64,000 nucleotides of DNA, from assembly GCF_023525255.1 (NCBI RefSeq), contig NZ_CP073355.1:310001-374000 (forward strand). The letters run 5' to 3'. The notes under the pieces are model-generated. The model saw only the letters and a program-made list of their open reading frames with translations. It searched no databases and was not told where the DNA came from. Positions 24,726 through 34,199 of the stretch are shown here, piece by piece (the first letter of the stretch is position 1; each line of letters opens with the position of its first letter). The position numbers and the translations under genes were made by a program. This DNA comes from Thermospira aquatica. GTDB taxonomy: Bacteria > Spirochaetota > Brevinematia > Brevinematales > Thermospiraceae.

Positions 24726-25712
24726 CTACTTTAATCCTGTCATCATGATTCCCTTTACTATATACCGTTGTCCAAGAACAAAAGCCACAATCAGAGGGAA
24801 AACCACTATAAGCGATGCCGCCATCACAAGATGCCACTGGGAACCATAACTTGATTGGAAAGTCTGAAGACCCAGAGGAAGGGTTTTCATCATATCAGAG
24901 TTAATCACAATCAATGGCCACATAAAATCATTCCATGCAAACAGATACGTAAAGATAGCCATCGTTGAAAGTGCCGTTTTTGAAAGTGGAATAATAATCG
25001 TTGTCAAAATCTGCCAGCGAGTAGCGCCATCGATATACGCTGCCTCTTCAAGAGACGCAGGAATAGACAAAAAGTACTGCCGGAGCATGAACGTACCATA
25101 CGCAGAAAAAGCTCCAGGAAGAATCACTGCCAGATAGGTATCAATCAGCGAGAACTTGGGAATAAAAGGCAAAAACTGATGGAGAAAGAACCCATTTCTC
25201 ATCATGATGAAAACCGGGATCATCATAACCACGCCAGGCACCATCAGGGTTCCCAAATAGGCAAGAAAAACCTGATCTCTTCCCAGCCATCTCAAACGGG
25301 CAAAGGCATACGCGGCCATCGAACAGGTGATAAGCTGAAGTAACACCACTGCCACAGATACCACAATCGAGTTAATGTAATATCGAGCAAAAGGAGGAAT
25401 CCCCTGTCTACTCCATCCCGCAAAGAAAGCCCCATCATACGTAAGCTTTGGGATCTTCATTTCCGTTCTCCCAAAGAAATTATACCACCAGGGCTGAATC
25501 ACACGAGAAGGAATGAGTTTTCCGTCAAAAACATCCTGCGGATATTTGATCGAAGTACTGATCGTCACCAAAAAAGGCATAATAAAAATGATCGCAAAAA
25601 CAAACAGAATCACATAGGCTATAATCGCCCGGATCATCTGTTGTCTGCGTCTCTGTTCCTGAAGGGATACCCCTGTGGGTTTCTCTATCGTCATATCCTT
25701 TATCTCAGCCAT
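24726..25712 (-). CDS. Carbohydrate ABC transporter permease (MalG family)
   Basis: A 328-residue inner-membrane permease with six predicted helices; the first (AIIAYVILFVFAIIFIMPFLV) is followed by the periplasmic segment and the binding-protein-dependent transport core. The EAA loop that couples to the ATPase is clear: EEAAYIDGATRWQILTTIIIPL. Typical MalG is about 290 residues; the longer first periplasmic loop accounts for the excess. It follows the MalF partner by 18 bases with AAAGGAGG before the ATG. No substrate-binding protein or ATPase gene is adjacent, so these must be encoded elsewhere. Substrate is unknown. Confidence 0.88.
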   Translation of the reverse strand: MAEIKDMTIEKPTGVSLQEQRRRQQMIRAIIAYVILFVFAIIFIMPFLVTISTSIKYPQDVFDGKLIPSRVIQPWWYNFFGRTEMKIPKLTYDGAFFAGWSRQGIPPFARYYINSIVVSVAVVLLQLITCSMAAYAFARLRWLGRDQVFLAYLGTLMVPGVVMMIPVFIMMRNGFFLHQFLPFIPKFSLIDTYLAVILPGAFSAYGTFMLRQYFLSIPASLEEAAYIDGATRWQILTTIIIPLSKTALSTMAIFTYLFAWNDFMWPLIVINSDMMKTLPLGLQTFQSSYGSQWHLVMAASLIVVFPLIVAFVLGQRYIVKGIMMTGLK

Positions 25713-25730
25713 ACCTTTCCTCCTTTTGTA

Positions 25731-27356
25731 TTAGTATTCCACATTCTTCTCGGTGAAGATCCACTGGAGCAACGTCACCAGCATCACCAATGCGAACAGC
25801 ACAACCGCTATAGCCGAAGCATAGCCCATCTTTCCCCATTTGAAGGCATTACTGTACACATAGAACACAATCGTTGTCGTTCCACCAGCAGGACCTCCTC
25901 CCGTGAGAGCGTACTGCGTACCAAACGCCTGGAACCCGCCAATAATACCCATCACGAGGATAAAGAAGTTAGTAGGACTGAGAAGTGGCCAGGTGATATT
26001 CCAGAACTGCTGCCAGGAACTTGCCCCATCAATCTCCGCTGCCTCATAGAAATCCTGAGATATTCCCTGAAGACCGGCAAGGTAAAGCATCATGTTGTAT
26101 CCTGCTCCCTTCCAAACATCCACCACGATAATAGATACTTTGGCCCAGGTCTTATCTGCCAGCCAGTTAGGAGGATTCACGATACCTATCGTTCGCAAAA
26201 TACTGTTAATAATACCATACTCCGGGTTCAAAAACCACCTCCACACCAGTGCCACCGCCACAATGTTTGAAATCACCGGCAAAAAGTACATCACACGAAA
26301 AGCCACAATCCCCTTGAGAGGCATATTCATAGCCAGAGCAAGGATCAAAGACACCATCATTCCTAGGGGAATACCAAGTAAAAAGATAAACGTGTTGAGC
26401 AGATACTCTTTAAAACGCGTATCGCGGAAAAGAATCTCCTCAAAATTTCTGAGTCCCACAAACTGAAGTCCATTGTTCCCTGTTGCCTGCACAAATTTGA
26501 TATAAGCCTCTACGCCTTCTTTTGCCGGGTTAATCTGCATTTTCATACCAATCAAAGAAGTTTCACTCCCCATTTCGCCATTTGCTGTAGCCTCCAGACC
26601 CGCCGACACTGCCTCATCTTTTCCTGCAGGAATCGTCACAGGAGTAGAAAGTTCAAAAAACCATTCGGAATCTCGAGGAGCCTCAGGAACCTTCACAAAC
26701 ATATCTGCCTGGATAATCGTCCCCGCCGGAATCACTACCTGCTTATCAAGACGACTTGCCACAACTATTTCCTCTCCTGGTTTACTGAGATCAAGCCCTA
26801 TGGACACACCATCCACAGGGGTTGCCCATCGAACATTTGCCGCCATAATCTCTGTTCTTGAGAAAAAGAGATCCCCTTCTTTAATAAAAGAAAGTTCTGC
26901 TGGCAACTGATCTCTTACAAGATCGAGGATCTGACCCTTTTTGTTCGTATACGAAGTCCACTGACGAAGGGCATTCATATCCCCTACTGAAACAATCTTG
27001 TTTTCCGGAGAAATCACCACATCCTGCATCAATCTGTAGGAAATCGGAACCTGAAGATCACGAAAACTTACTTTTCGAGTCTTTACCGAGAGTTTTGTGC
27101 CTGCAGGAATCGTAAGGGCTGTATTATTTTCCCCCGTCGTACGTTTAAAAGCCACGCGAATCTTTGCAGGACTGGCATACGAAAGCCCATCCCATTCGGT
27201 AAAAGCAAGATAGAAAGTAAAAAAGATAGGGAAAAAGGTAATGAGCAAAAACCCTATCAAGTTCGGAAGCAAAAACCCCCATGCAGTCAAAGCCTCTTGT
27301 AACCGCTTTTGAAAGATATACTTGCGGTTCTCTTTGGATACTTGAATCTGCGCCAT
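25731..27356 (-). CDS. Carbohydrate ABC transporter permease (MalF family) with large periplasmic insertion
   Basis: A 541-residue partner of the MalG-type permease. Residues 25-55 are the first membrane helix (WGFLLPNLIGFLLITFFPIFF). Residues ~60-290 form a soluble, beta-rich periplasmic insertion with repeats of an IPAGT motif (LTIPAGTKLSV, VVIPAGTIIQA, VTIPAGKDEAV). The transport core follows, with the EAA loop YEAAEIDGASSWQQFWNITWPLL near residue 460 and TM helices ending LVTLLQWIFTEK. E. coli MalF also has a large periplasmic P2 loop that contacts the binding protein, but most family members of about 300 residues do not, and this loop looks different. A TTGACA promoter lies upstream. Confidence 0.86.
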   Translation of the reverse strand: MAQIQVSKENRKYIFQKRLQEALTAWGFLLPNLIGFLLITFFPIFFTFYLAFTEWDGLSYASPAKIRVAFKRTTGENNTALTIPAGTKLSVKTRKVSFRDLQVPISYRLMQDVVISPENKIVSVGDMNALRQWTSYTNKKGQILDLVRDQLPAELSFIKEGDLFFSRTEIMAANVRWATPVDGVSIGLDLSKPGEEIVVASRLDKQVVIPAGTIIQADMFVKVPEAPRDSEWFFELSTPVTIPAGKDEAVSAGLEATANGEMGSETSLIGMKMQINPAKEGVEAYIKFVQATGNNGLQFVGLRNFEEILFRDTRFKEYLLNTFIFLLGIPLGMMVSLILALAMNMPLKGIVAFRVMYFLPVISNIVAVALVWRWFLNPEYGIINSILRTIGIVNPPNWLADKTWAKVSIIVVDVWKGAGYNMMLYLAGLQGISQDFYEAAEIDGASSWQQFWNITWPLLSPTNFFILVMGIIGGFQAFGTQYALTGGGPAGGTTTIVFYVYSNAFKWGKMGYASAIAVVLFALVMLVTLLQWIFTEKNVEY

Positions 27357-27392
27357 AGTCTCCTCCGCCAGATAGATTTCTTTACCGATATT

Positions 27393-27420
27393 ATTTTAAG
27401 ATAAAGCAAATTTTTGTCAA
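27393..27420 (-). promoter_or_regulatory. Promoter of the ABC permease operon
   Basis: TTGACA (27420-27415) and TAAAAT (27398-27393) with a 16-bp spacer on the minus strand, about 37 bp upstream of the malF-like ATG. Confidence 0.72.
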
Positions 27421-27488
27421 TATTTCACTCTCTATTTTGCAAAAAAATATATTCTTTTTAGTGTTCATTCTGTGAAAAAATTTCTTTT

Positions 27489-28790
27489 TCAGGATGGAAG
27501 AATCAGACGTTGTCTTGCCTCTACTATCTTTTCAAAGTACTCAAAATAGTGTGGAAAAGATTTAGAAACACAAGCTGGATTTTCCACCACAATTCCCTCA
27601 ACCTTGAGGCCAATAAGAGAAAAAGCCATAGCCATTCGATGGTCCTGGTAGGTACGAAGCTGCGCACCATGATAGTTTCCCCCTCCAGAAACAACAAGAT
27701 AATCACTACCCTCCTCAACCTGAGCCCCTATCCGCTGAAACTCCGTGGCCAACGCTGAAAGTCTGTCACACTCCTTGATACGAAGATTTGCCACATTGTG
27801 TATCCTTGTCTTTCCTTCAGCAAAAAGGGCCACTACTGCCAGCGTGGGGACAAGATCTGGCATAGCATTCAAGTCAACATCTATACCTTTGAGTTTGCCT
27901 TCTGAGCGAAGAACAACGGCTTGTGGTTGATACTCTACTTCACACCCCATCTGCTGTAACACATAAGCAAACCTGCTATCTCCCTGAAGCGACTCACTTC
28001 CTATCCCTTCAAGCCGAACCTCTCCTCCCAGAATAGCTCCCATCGCCAGGAAATAGGAAGCACTTGATGCATCGGCTTCTATCAGATACTTTCCTGGAGA
28101 ATGATACACAGCCGGTTCAATAAAAAACTTCTCATACCCATCCTGACGCACCTTCACCCCAAAATGGGCCATCATGGCTATCGTCATATCTGCATAGGGT
28201 TTTGAAGCAAGCTCTCCCTCTACACGTATTTCCGTTTCCCGAAAAAATAACGGTGCTGCCATTAAAAGCGAAGAAAGATACTGACTGCTCTTCTCCCCCG
28301 GAAGATGACACTGTCCTCCTTCCACTCCTTTTGCCTCCACCCTGACAGGGGGGCATCCATTCCCATTTTCACTCGCAACAGAAACCCCCAGCTCTCGCAA
28401 CGCTACAAGCAGATCCTCAATAGGCCTTTCTCGCATCCGTTCATCACCATCAATAACAAATTCACCCTCACCCAGAGCAAGATAGGAAACCAAAAACCTC
28501 ATCGCTGTTCCTGCGTTCCCCACAAAGAAATGGTTTTTCCCCGTGGGACGACGTCCTCCTTTTACCAACGCCACCTCTGTTTTGGTGTCCCAGTCAATAA
28601 AAACACCCACCTGACTGAGTGCTCTGGCCATATAAATCGTATCCTGAGACTCAAGAAGATGATAAAGTGTTACCGGTTCTGGGGACAAAGCCGCAAGCAA
28701 AAAGGCACGATTACTCATACTCTTTGAACCAGGAACTCGTATTACGGCCTCTATAGGCTCTCTTCGTGGTTTTACGTGGTAAAGTTGCAT
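27489..28790 (-). CDS. aroA: 3-phosphoshikimate 1-carboxyvinyltransferase (EPSP synthase)
   Basis: 433 residues, cytoplasmic; condenses shikimate-3-phosphate with phosphoenolpyruvate in the sixth step of the shikimate pathway. The start is the ATG at 28790 (MQLYHVKPRREPIE), seven bases after GGGAG; a longer frame upstream lacks support. Seen motifs: PGSKSMSNRAFLLAAL near residue 20 (substrate-binding Lys-Ser), LFVGNAGTAMRFL-type site near residue 92 (FFVGNAGTAMRFLVSY), DGDERMRERPI, and the C-terminal RIKECDRLSALATEFQRIG and YQDHRMAMAFSLIGL. All key residues are present. It is the last gene of the ruvB-to-aroA operon. Confidence 0.95.
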   Translation of the reverse strand: MQLYHVKPRREPIEAVIRVPGSKSMSNRAFLLAALSPEPVTLYHLLESQDTIYMARALSQVGVFIDWDTKTEVALVKGGRRPTGKNHFFVGNAGTAMRFLVSYLALGEGEFVIDGDERMRERPIEDLLVALRELGVSVASENGNGCPPVRVEAKGVEGGQCHLPGEKSSQYLSSLLMAAPLFFRETEIRVEGELASKPYADMTIAMMAHFGVKVRQDGYEKFFIEPAVYHSPGKYLIEADASSASYFLAMGAILGGEVRLEGIGSESLQGDSRFAYVLQQMGCEVEYQPQAVVLRSEGKLKGIDVDLNAMPDLVPTLAVVALFAEGKTRIHNVANLRIKECDRLSALATEFQRIGAQVEEGSDYLVVSGGGNYHGAQLRTYQDHRMAMAFSLIGLKVEGIVVENPACVSKSFPHYFEYFEKIVEARQRLILPS

Positions 28791-28806
28791 TTTTTTCTCC
28801 CTTTTT

Positions 28807-29349
28807 CTATCGTATCCAGCCATCCTCACAAACAATTCTTTGCACAGGAATGTCTGTGTCATGGTGGGGTAGTTGCTTCACCACCTGAAATCTATAGGCC
28901 ACCCCTATTGTCCTGCAGTCTGCACAGCGAGACAAAAACCGATCATAAAATCCCGCCCCATACCCAAGACGAAATCCCTCCTCATCAAAAGCCACCCCTG
29001 GCACAAGGATCACCTCAGGATATTCCAGCACAACGTCTCCCATTGCCTCGGGTATTCCTGCATAACCTGGAAACATATCCGTTTCAAGATTTTTTACCTT
29101 TACTACATCGAGATTCCTTCCCCTTACTCTTGGGAGAAAAAGATCCCTCCCTTCCTTCAGCCACCATTGCAAAAGCGGCACCACATCCACCTCACCCCGT
29201 ATTGGCCAGTACGCCATAATTCTTGTATAACCCACGAGGGACTTTTGTAACCAGGCAACGATGGCCTGTGAAAGAGCTGCCCTCTCTTCTTGAGAAAGAG
29301 CCTCCCTTTTTTCTAAAAAGAAACGCCGAAGTGCAGCCTTATTCTCCAC
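28807..29349 (-). CDS. 5-formyltetrahydrofolate cyclo-ligase
   Basis: 180 residues. ATP-dependent conversion of 5-formyl-THF to 5,10-methenyl-THF, salvaging folate for one-carbon metabolism. Visible features: the N-terminal helix MENKAALRRFFLEKREALS, the strand IMAYWPIRGEVD, a central EVILVPGVAFDEEGFRLGYGAGFYDRFL (the family P-x-x-x-F-D-x-x-G-x-R-x-G-x-G-G-G-x-Y-D signature, with Ala for the middle Gly), and a final strand around TDIPVQRIV. 16 bases separate it from aroA and 10 from the HEAT-like gene. Confidence 0.92.
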   Translation of the reverse strand: MENKAALRRFFLEKREALSQEERAALSQAIVAWLQKSLVGYTRIMAYWPIRGEVDVVPLLQWWLKEGRDLFLPRVRGRNLDVVKVKNLETDMFPGYAGIPEAMGDVVLEYPEVILVPGVAFDEEGFRLGYGAGFYDRFLSRCADCRTIGVAYRFQVVKQLPHHDTDIPVQRIVCEDGWIR

Positions 29350-29358
29350 GAAAGCCTC

Positions 29359-29985
29359 TTAATCCTTCCCTTTCTCCTTGATCGAACGAATGGCCTGATC
29401 AACACGAGCCTTAAAAGCATCGGTAAAAATTGGCCGCTCTCTCATACGAATCAAGGGTAAAAGAGAATCCCGATGATTGAGCTTTTCAAGAGACTCAACA
29501 AGAAGCATCGCGAGCCTTTCATCCTCTACCCTTTTCGAATACTCATGCAAAGCCTCTCTCGAAACACGGTAATCCAGATTACCAAGCGCTCCTATCAGAA
29601 CATAGGCTCTATTTTTGTCAAAAACGTCTTTCAAAAGGTAGGTGGAAAGCATCCTCGCATCAGATTCATCTCCGATAATCCCAAGCACCCATACCCCAAG
29701 AATATAAACATCACGCATCTTGGCAACCTGCACACTCTTATCAAGATTCGAACCTGGATTAGCCACACTCACAAGATTTCTGACACGACTCAGTGCCTCT
29801 TTCAATTGAAGTTCCCCCGTCCGTTTCAAGGCACTACAAACCAGATCATAATCAGGAGAATCCAGCGCCTCTAAGATCAAATTACTCTGGCTTTTGTCTA
29901 GCGACTCCATCATCGCATCATATTTAGTGTTATACCCCCAGCATATACCCGCAAAAACCATACTTAAAAAGAGAATTCTTTTCAT
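29359..29985 (-). CDS. Secreted HEAT-repeat-like protein
   Basis: The start is the ATG at 29985 with GGAGG before it. The 208-residue product has a signal peptide (MKRILFLSMVFAGICWG, then cleavage near YNT). The rest is a series of helix pairs of 35-40 residues, such as LILEALDSPDYDLVCSALKR and YVLIGALGNLDYRVSREALHEY, the pattern of HEAT/Armadillo-type repeats. It would be a periplasmic scaffold or adaptor; partners are unknown. In-operon position with the 566-residue unknown protein may be meaningful. Confidence 0.65.
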   Translation of the reverse strand: MKRILFLSMVFAGICWGYNTKYDAMMESLDKSQSNLILEALDSPDYDLVCSALKRTGELQLKEALSRVRNLVSVANPGSNLDKSVQVAKMRDVYILGVWVLGIIGDESDARMLSTYLLKDVFDKNRAYVLIGALGNLDYRVSREALHEYSKRVEDERLAMLLVESLEKLNHRDSLLPLIRMRERPIFTDAFKARVDQAIRSIKEKGKD

Positions 29986-30009
29986 AGAAACCTCCAATGT
30001 TTTCGATGT

Positions 30010-31710
30010 TTATATTTTAAGGTAAAGTGATTTTTCTATCAAGAGACTATTACCACCTAGCTCTCCCAAAAGAAGAAAATGAATGGTATCGGCAAGACTA
30101 TACGCCATCTCCACAGCCTCACGAATCGTCCTTCCATTGGACCAACGCTCTCCCTCGAGTTTACGATCAAACTTCAAAACCTCTGACATGTTTTGGATAA
30201 CAGGCGATTCATTCTCAGTCCGGCTCAAAATAAAAAGCCATTTCCCGCTATACTGTTCAAAAATATCCCTCAGATCACGACGAATCTGCCGGGAAACCTG
30301 ACTCCTTTGAATAGAAAGCTGATTAAGACGGCTACTCTTTTCTACTACCGAGAGAAATGCCTCTTTTTCCACTGAACGAATCTCTTTTAAAATACGGAGG
30401 TATTCATTAAAACGATCCCGAAGGGGCATGGTTTTGTAATAAAGATCCACGAGTTCTTTTTTCATGTCCAGTCGTTTCCCATCTACAAGCAGATAATTAA
30501 ATTGAACTCTCGTGCTTGTAAAGAGAAAAGAAAACTCACTCTCATACAATTCCAGAAGGTGTTCTACAAGAAAAATCTTATCATTGACAGTATAAACTGC
30601 CTTGGGATTTCTATTGGATTCATACTCCATGAGTTTTTCTCTCCAATGAATACGCTCATTTATAAAGGAGATGCCTTTCTGGATATACTCATTGAGACTT
30701 TCTAAAACATTTTTCGCTACAGCATTCTCCTCTTCGGCAAACAGAAAACCACTGGAGCCTTGTTCTGATACTTGTTTCTTCGCTGCTTCTTGCATGGCTT
30801 TTTGCATCTCTTCTTTCCACTGATCAGTATAGTATCCCAAAACATCCTCTGGTTTCATCCCCAAAAAATCGCGAAAGGTTATCTTTTTCTTTTGTCTCTC
30901 CAAACGATAGGCATATTCCATCAATGTATAGAATCGATCTGCTACCTTCTCATAGATCATGTCAATCGCCATAAAAAGACTCTTGATATTCTGTTCGGTG
31001 ATACGCGAATTCAGGCGTCGAATCTCTCCCTCTTTGAGAAGAGCCTTCTCCACCGCAAGCTTGAGTGATGTCTGGTAATTCTGGATCACAAAGAGATTGC
31101 GATAGATAGCTTTGAGTACCTCCAGGTTTTCAAACAGAGATTCTGGATCCATTTTGTGTTCTGAGAGAAATTTAAAATATTCCTCTTCGTAGAGTTTATC
31201 CAGTCTATAAATCAGCTCATATCCAAAAGGAAAAGCACTGTCCGCAAGCATCATTTGCCTGATCTCTGCGGTAATCGCCTTGTCCTGATAAAGAAGAGAA
31301 GCCAGAATCATCTTGATCTGTAACAGAGTATTTTGAAAATCATAGAGAAGAAAATTGACAAAGCTCTCCTTGAGTTGACGCCCATTCCATCGAATAAGAC
31401 CTAACAAAACACAGGTAATACGAGCAGCTGTCAATTCAATCCACTGAGAAACAGGATTAGATTCCTCTGTTTTTTTTGCTCGCGAGATTTTCTTCTCTGC
31501 TTTTTCAAGTTCAGCTATTCTCTGCTCCCTTTCCCGACTCACGGTTCGAACTGTTTTTTTAAGCGCACGACGTTCCTGAGCATCAAGATCTATTACCTCC
31601 CCACCAGCATCAATAAACTTTTGAAAAAGTTGCTTCTTCTCACTCTCGGAGAGTTCTTTCATCTTCAGCCTTTGACGGATATCGTCAATACGTTCTCTTT
31701 CATTACTCAT
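30010..31710 (-). CDS. Large helical protein of unknown function (spirochaete DUF5312-like?)
   Basis: 566 residues without signal peptide; nearly all helical and highly charged. Residues 1-95 are a Lys/Glu/Arg-rich coiled coil; residues 100-320 hold amphipathic helices (AARITCVLLGLIRWNG, NFLLYDFQNTLLQIKMILASLLY). No catalytic motif was found. The size and composition recall a family of conserved spirochaete hypotheticals, but that match is from memory and weak. It overlaps the lipoprotein gene by eight bases, so it belongs to the same operon. Confidence 0.6.
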   Translation of the reverse strand: MSNERERIDDIRQRLKMKELSESEKKQLFQKFIDAGGEVIDLDAQERRALKKTVRTVSREREQRIAELEKAEKKISRAKKTEESNPVSQWIELTAARITCVLLGLIRWNGRQLKESFVNFLLYDFQNTLLQIKMILASLLYQDKAITAEIRQMMLADSAFPFGYELIYRLDKLYEEEYFKFLSEHKMDPESLFENLEVLKAIYRNLFVIQNYQTSLKLAVEKALLKEGEIRRLNSRITEQNIKSLFMAIDMIYEKVADRFYTLMEYAYRLERQKKKITFRDFLGMKPEDVLGYYTDQWKEEMQKAMQEAAKKQVSEQGSSGFLFAEEENAVAKNVLESLNEYIQKGISFINERIHWREKLMEYESNRNPKAVYTVNDKIFLVEHLLELYESEFSFLFTSTRVQFNYLLVDGKRLDMKKELVDLYYKTMPLRDRFNEYLRILKEIRSVEKEAFLSVVEKSSRLNQLSIQRSQVSRQIRRDLRDIFEQYSGKWLFILSRTENESPVIQNMSEVLKFDRKLEGERWSNGRTIREAVEMAYSLADTIHFLLLGELGGNSLLIEKSLYLKI

Positions 31711-32305
31711 AGATCACCTCCCAAAATCCCTGTTCCGGAACAATACGCACCTGCTGCCATGGTTTATCCTCATATCTCTGGATGGGATAAAGATCTCTCG
31801 AAATCCTCTGGATATCAAGAAACATCCGCTGGTTATAGCCTTCTATTACAATAATCCTTGGCATTCCGTTTTCAAAACGCTTTCGTACGCTTATCATCCA
31901 CCCGTTCATTGTATTACTCACAGGCCAGTCGTTTGTCACCCCAACGCTCTTCTCCTCTCTTTCAAAAAACGTTGGCAAAACCTCCACAAAAAGTGAAGAC
32001 CATGTCTCATCCACAAAAAACCAATAAGTTCCCTGTATATCATTGATGATATAGTTTGTACCCGATACGTCGGCACAAAACCAGAAAACACGACGGGAAA
32101 GAAGGGGTTCTCTTCCTTCAATAATCCAGATATCTCCCTTTCGTCCATACATCTCAACAGAGATCTGTTGTTTCCCTGTCTCCATCACGAGGAGTAAATT
32201 ACCCACAATATACCAACCCTCCTGCCGGGAAAGCTCACGAACACTCCGACCACATCCCGTCATGATAAGCATCACCAACAAGCTCCACATTCTCAAATGT
32301 CTCAT
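31703..32305 (-). CDS. Hypothetical lipoprotein
   Basis: 200 residues with a signal peptide and lipobox MLIMTGCG; lipidation on Cys18. The mature part is a beta-rich protein: QISVEMYGRKGDIWIIEG, RVFWFCADVSGTNYIIND, IQGTYWFFVDET, ending QVRIVPEQGFWEVIYE. The strand pattern is similar to LolA/LolB-like or DUF4292 shells that carry lipoproteins, but no signature allows a firm call. It overlaps the start of the downstream gene and the end of the PmbA-like gene, implying tight coupling. Confidence 0.6.
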   Translation of the reverse strand: MRHLRMWSLLVMLIMTGCGRSVRELSRQEGWYIVGNLLLVMETGKQQISVEMYGRKGDIWIIEGREPLLSRRVFWFCADVSGTNYIINDIQGTYWFFVDETWSSLFVEVLPTFFEREEKSVGVTNDWPVSNTMNGWMISVRKRFENGMPRIIVIEGYNQRMFLDIQRISRDLYPIQRYEDKPWQQVRIVPEQGFWEVIYE

Positions 32306-33630
32306 CCATCTTCTCCTGTAACACTGACACCATCAAAAGCTAACGCTGGAGCTTTTATCCCCCTTTTTACCTCAGGTTCAGAACCTAAAAACAGGATCTT
32401 CTGAAAAAGCTCAAAGGCATTCCCCCGAATCATGGTATCCTTTACTCTCCCTTTTACCTCTCCATGCTCAACAAGAAACCCAAGCTCTACATTCACAGAA
32501 AAGTCCCCCGCTACCACATTACTCATCCCTCCCCCGAGGGTACTATACACCAGAAGTCCACGATCAATCGAACGGATCATCTCATCAAAAGACACACTAC
32601 CCGGTTCAACGATAAGACTGGAAAACTCTGGCTGGGGAAGAGAAGAAGGACTTCTTCTTCCGTGTCCGGTGGTATGAGTTCCCAGCCGAGTGGCCGTCGC
32701 AAGATCATAAATAAAATTTCTAAGTACCCCTTTTTCAACTAACACGAGAGGTTTTGCCACAACCCCTTCATCATCAAACGGATAGACATCCCCCACCTCA
32801 AGACAAAAAGGATCGTCTCGCAAGGTAAACTGTTCATCCACCACCTGAGTGTTTTCCATGCCTTCCCAGCGACAGATTTTTTTGTATCGACTACTTCCAT
32901 TCAAGGCTATAAGCAAGGGATCAAGCACGGTATCTAAAGCTTCAGGTGCAAAAATGACAGGATAGCGCCCCGAAGGAATCTTTGCCTTTCTCTGACTCCA
33001 TTCAAAAAGTTGCTTTATCTTCGCAACATACCGCTCAAAGGAAAACCTGGTATCGAAACGACTTTCTGATTCGCCAAGATAGAGAAGCTCACCCGAAGGA
33101 TCAACATGCGAAAACCCACAGGAAAGAGAAAAGGATTTTTCTCTATAGTTTCCATAGAAGGATACCGTATTCGCCACCCACTGGGTCGCATCCGTCACCT
33201 CTACAGAGACAAAAACCTTGTTTCTCCTGTTGATACTTTTGAACTCTTGAATCAGTTGCTCTCCCCAGCTCATCGCCTGCTCTTTCTCAAGTATCACGTC
33301 GCGACATATATCAAGCTCGGGAAATTGTCTCTTCTGTGGAAGCTCAACAAAGAGTTTTTCTCCCCACTGAGACTGCTCTTTTGCCCTCTGAACCATCCCT
33401 TCGAGGTCATCCTCATGATTGCAAAAACCCTGCCCTACACGGTAATCACCAGCAGCTGTTTTTTCAAAAACGCGAATGCCAAGAGAAGCATACTCCTTTG
33501 CTTCCATGGACTTCAGCCTGTCCATCTCAAACTCTACCGAAAAGGTTTCCCCTGCGGAGGCATAGACATCACCGTAGCTTATCTTTTGAAGAACCTTTTC
33601 GATATATTGGGGCATAGATTCTCGTTTCAC
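32302..33630 (-). CDS. TldD/PmbA-family metalloprotease-like protein
   Basis: The start is taken as GTG at 33630, which overlaps the upstream stop (GTGA) and has GGGAGG eight bases before it; the next ATG is at 33615. The ~442-residue protein has the family layout: an N-terminal domain (SYGDVYASAGETFSVEFEMDRLKS, ASLGIRVFEKTA), then KARYPVIFAPEAL-like (GRYPVIFAPEALDTVLDPLL), DDEGVVAKPLVLVEKGVLRNFIYD, and the C-terminal GDFSVNVELGFLVEHGEVKGRVKDTMIRGN. The HExxxH metal site of TldD is absent, as in PmbA, so it would be the non-catalytic partner of a TldD encoded elsewhere. Confidence 0.85.
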   Translation of the reverse strand: MKRESMPQYIEKVLQKISYGDVYASAGETFSVEFEMDRLKSMEAKEYASLGIRVFEKTAAGDYRVGQGFCNHEDDLEGMVQRAKEQSQWGEKLFVELPQKRQFPELDICRDVILEKEQAMSWGEQLIQEFKSINRRNKVFVSVEVTDATQWVANTVSFYGNYREKSFSLSCGFSHVDPSGELLYLGESESRFDTRFSFERYVAKIKQLFEWSQRKAKIPSGRYPVIFAPEALDTVLDPLLIALNGSSRYKKICRWEGMENTQVVDEQFTLRDDPFCLEVGDVYPFDDEGVVAKPLVLVEKGVLRNFIYDLATATRLGTHTTGHGRRSPSSLPQPEFSSLIVEPGSVSFDEMIRSIDRGLLVYSTLGGGMSNVVAGDFSVNVELGFLVEHGEVKGRVKDTMIRGNAFELFQKILFLGSEPEVKRGIKAPALAFDGVSVTGEDG

Positions 33631-34199
33631 TGCTTTTGCCTCCCCTGAAAACTTTTCCCAATCTCTCTTGCCTTTGCTACCACCTCTCCCAGGGCACGGT
33701 ATTCGGAAGACTTTGTTATATACGCCATCGTCTTCATCCGGGAAACATCTGGCTTCCCATTCACAATACACCCCTCATCTATGTACGTCTCTACCACCTC
33801 TCCAATCACCAACCAACACGACTCACCAATATCACGTATTTCTCTCACCCGACATTCCAGTGAAAGCGGTGCATCAGCCACAAGTGGCGCCCCATGTTTT
33901 CCCCTCTCCACAGGGAAAACGGAAGACTTGTCTTTTTCAAAACCGGAAATTATCCCGCAGTAATCCACGGCAGCCACCTGTTCTTGAGAGGGAAAATTCA
34001 CCGAAAAAAACTCAAGCGACTCCCGTTCAGAAACAATATAATGCTCTTTTGCAACAGCGAGAAGAACCAGTGGAGGCTCATCCTCTATGGGCGTCCCCCA
34101 TGCGATGGTGGTAAAGGTGGGCTTTCCCTTCACATGCGCACCTACTACGATGACAGGAAGGGGATAAAAATACAGCGCGGGACCATAAGGTTTTCTCAT
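33627..34199 (-). CDS. Flavin reductase-like (flavoredoxin-type) FMN-binding protein
   Basis: 190 residues of the split-barrel flavin reductase fold. Characteristic parts: [40 protein letters not shown], an [15 protein letters not shown] helix start, and [27 protein letters not shown], which forms the barrel and dimer interface; a C-terminal [16 protein letters not shown] completes the family pattern. It should bind FMN; electron donor and acceptor are unknown. Overlaps ruvB by four bases and the PmbA-like gene by four. Confidence 0.82.
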   Translation of the reverse strand: MRKPYGPALYFYPLPVIVVGAHVKGKPTFTTIAWGTPIEDEPPLVLLAVAKEHYIVSERESLEFFSVNFPSQEQVAAVDYCGIISGFEKDKSSVFPVERGKHGAPLVADAPLSLECRVREIRDIGESCWLVIGEVVETYIDEGCIVNGKPDVSRMKTMAYITKSSEYRALGEVVAKAREIGKSFQGRQKQ

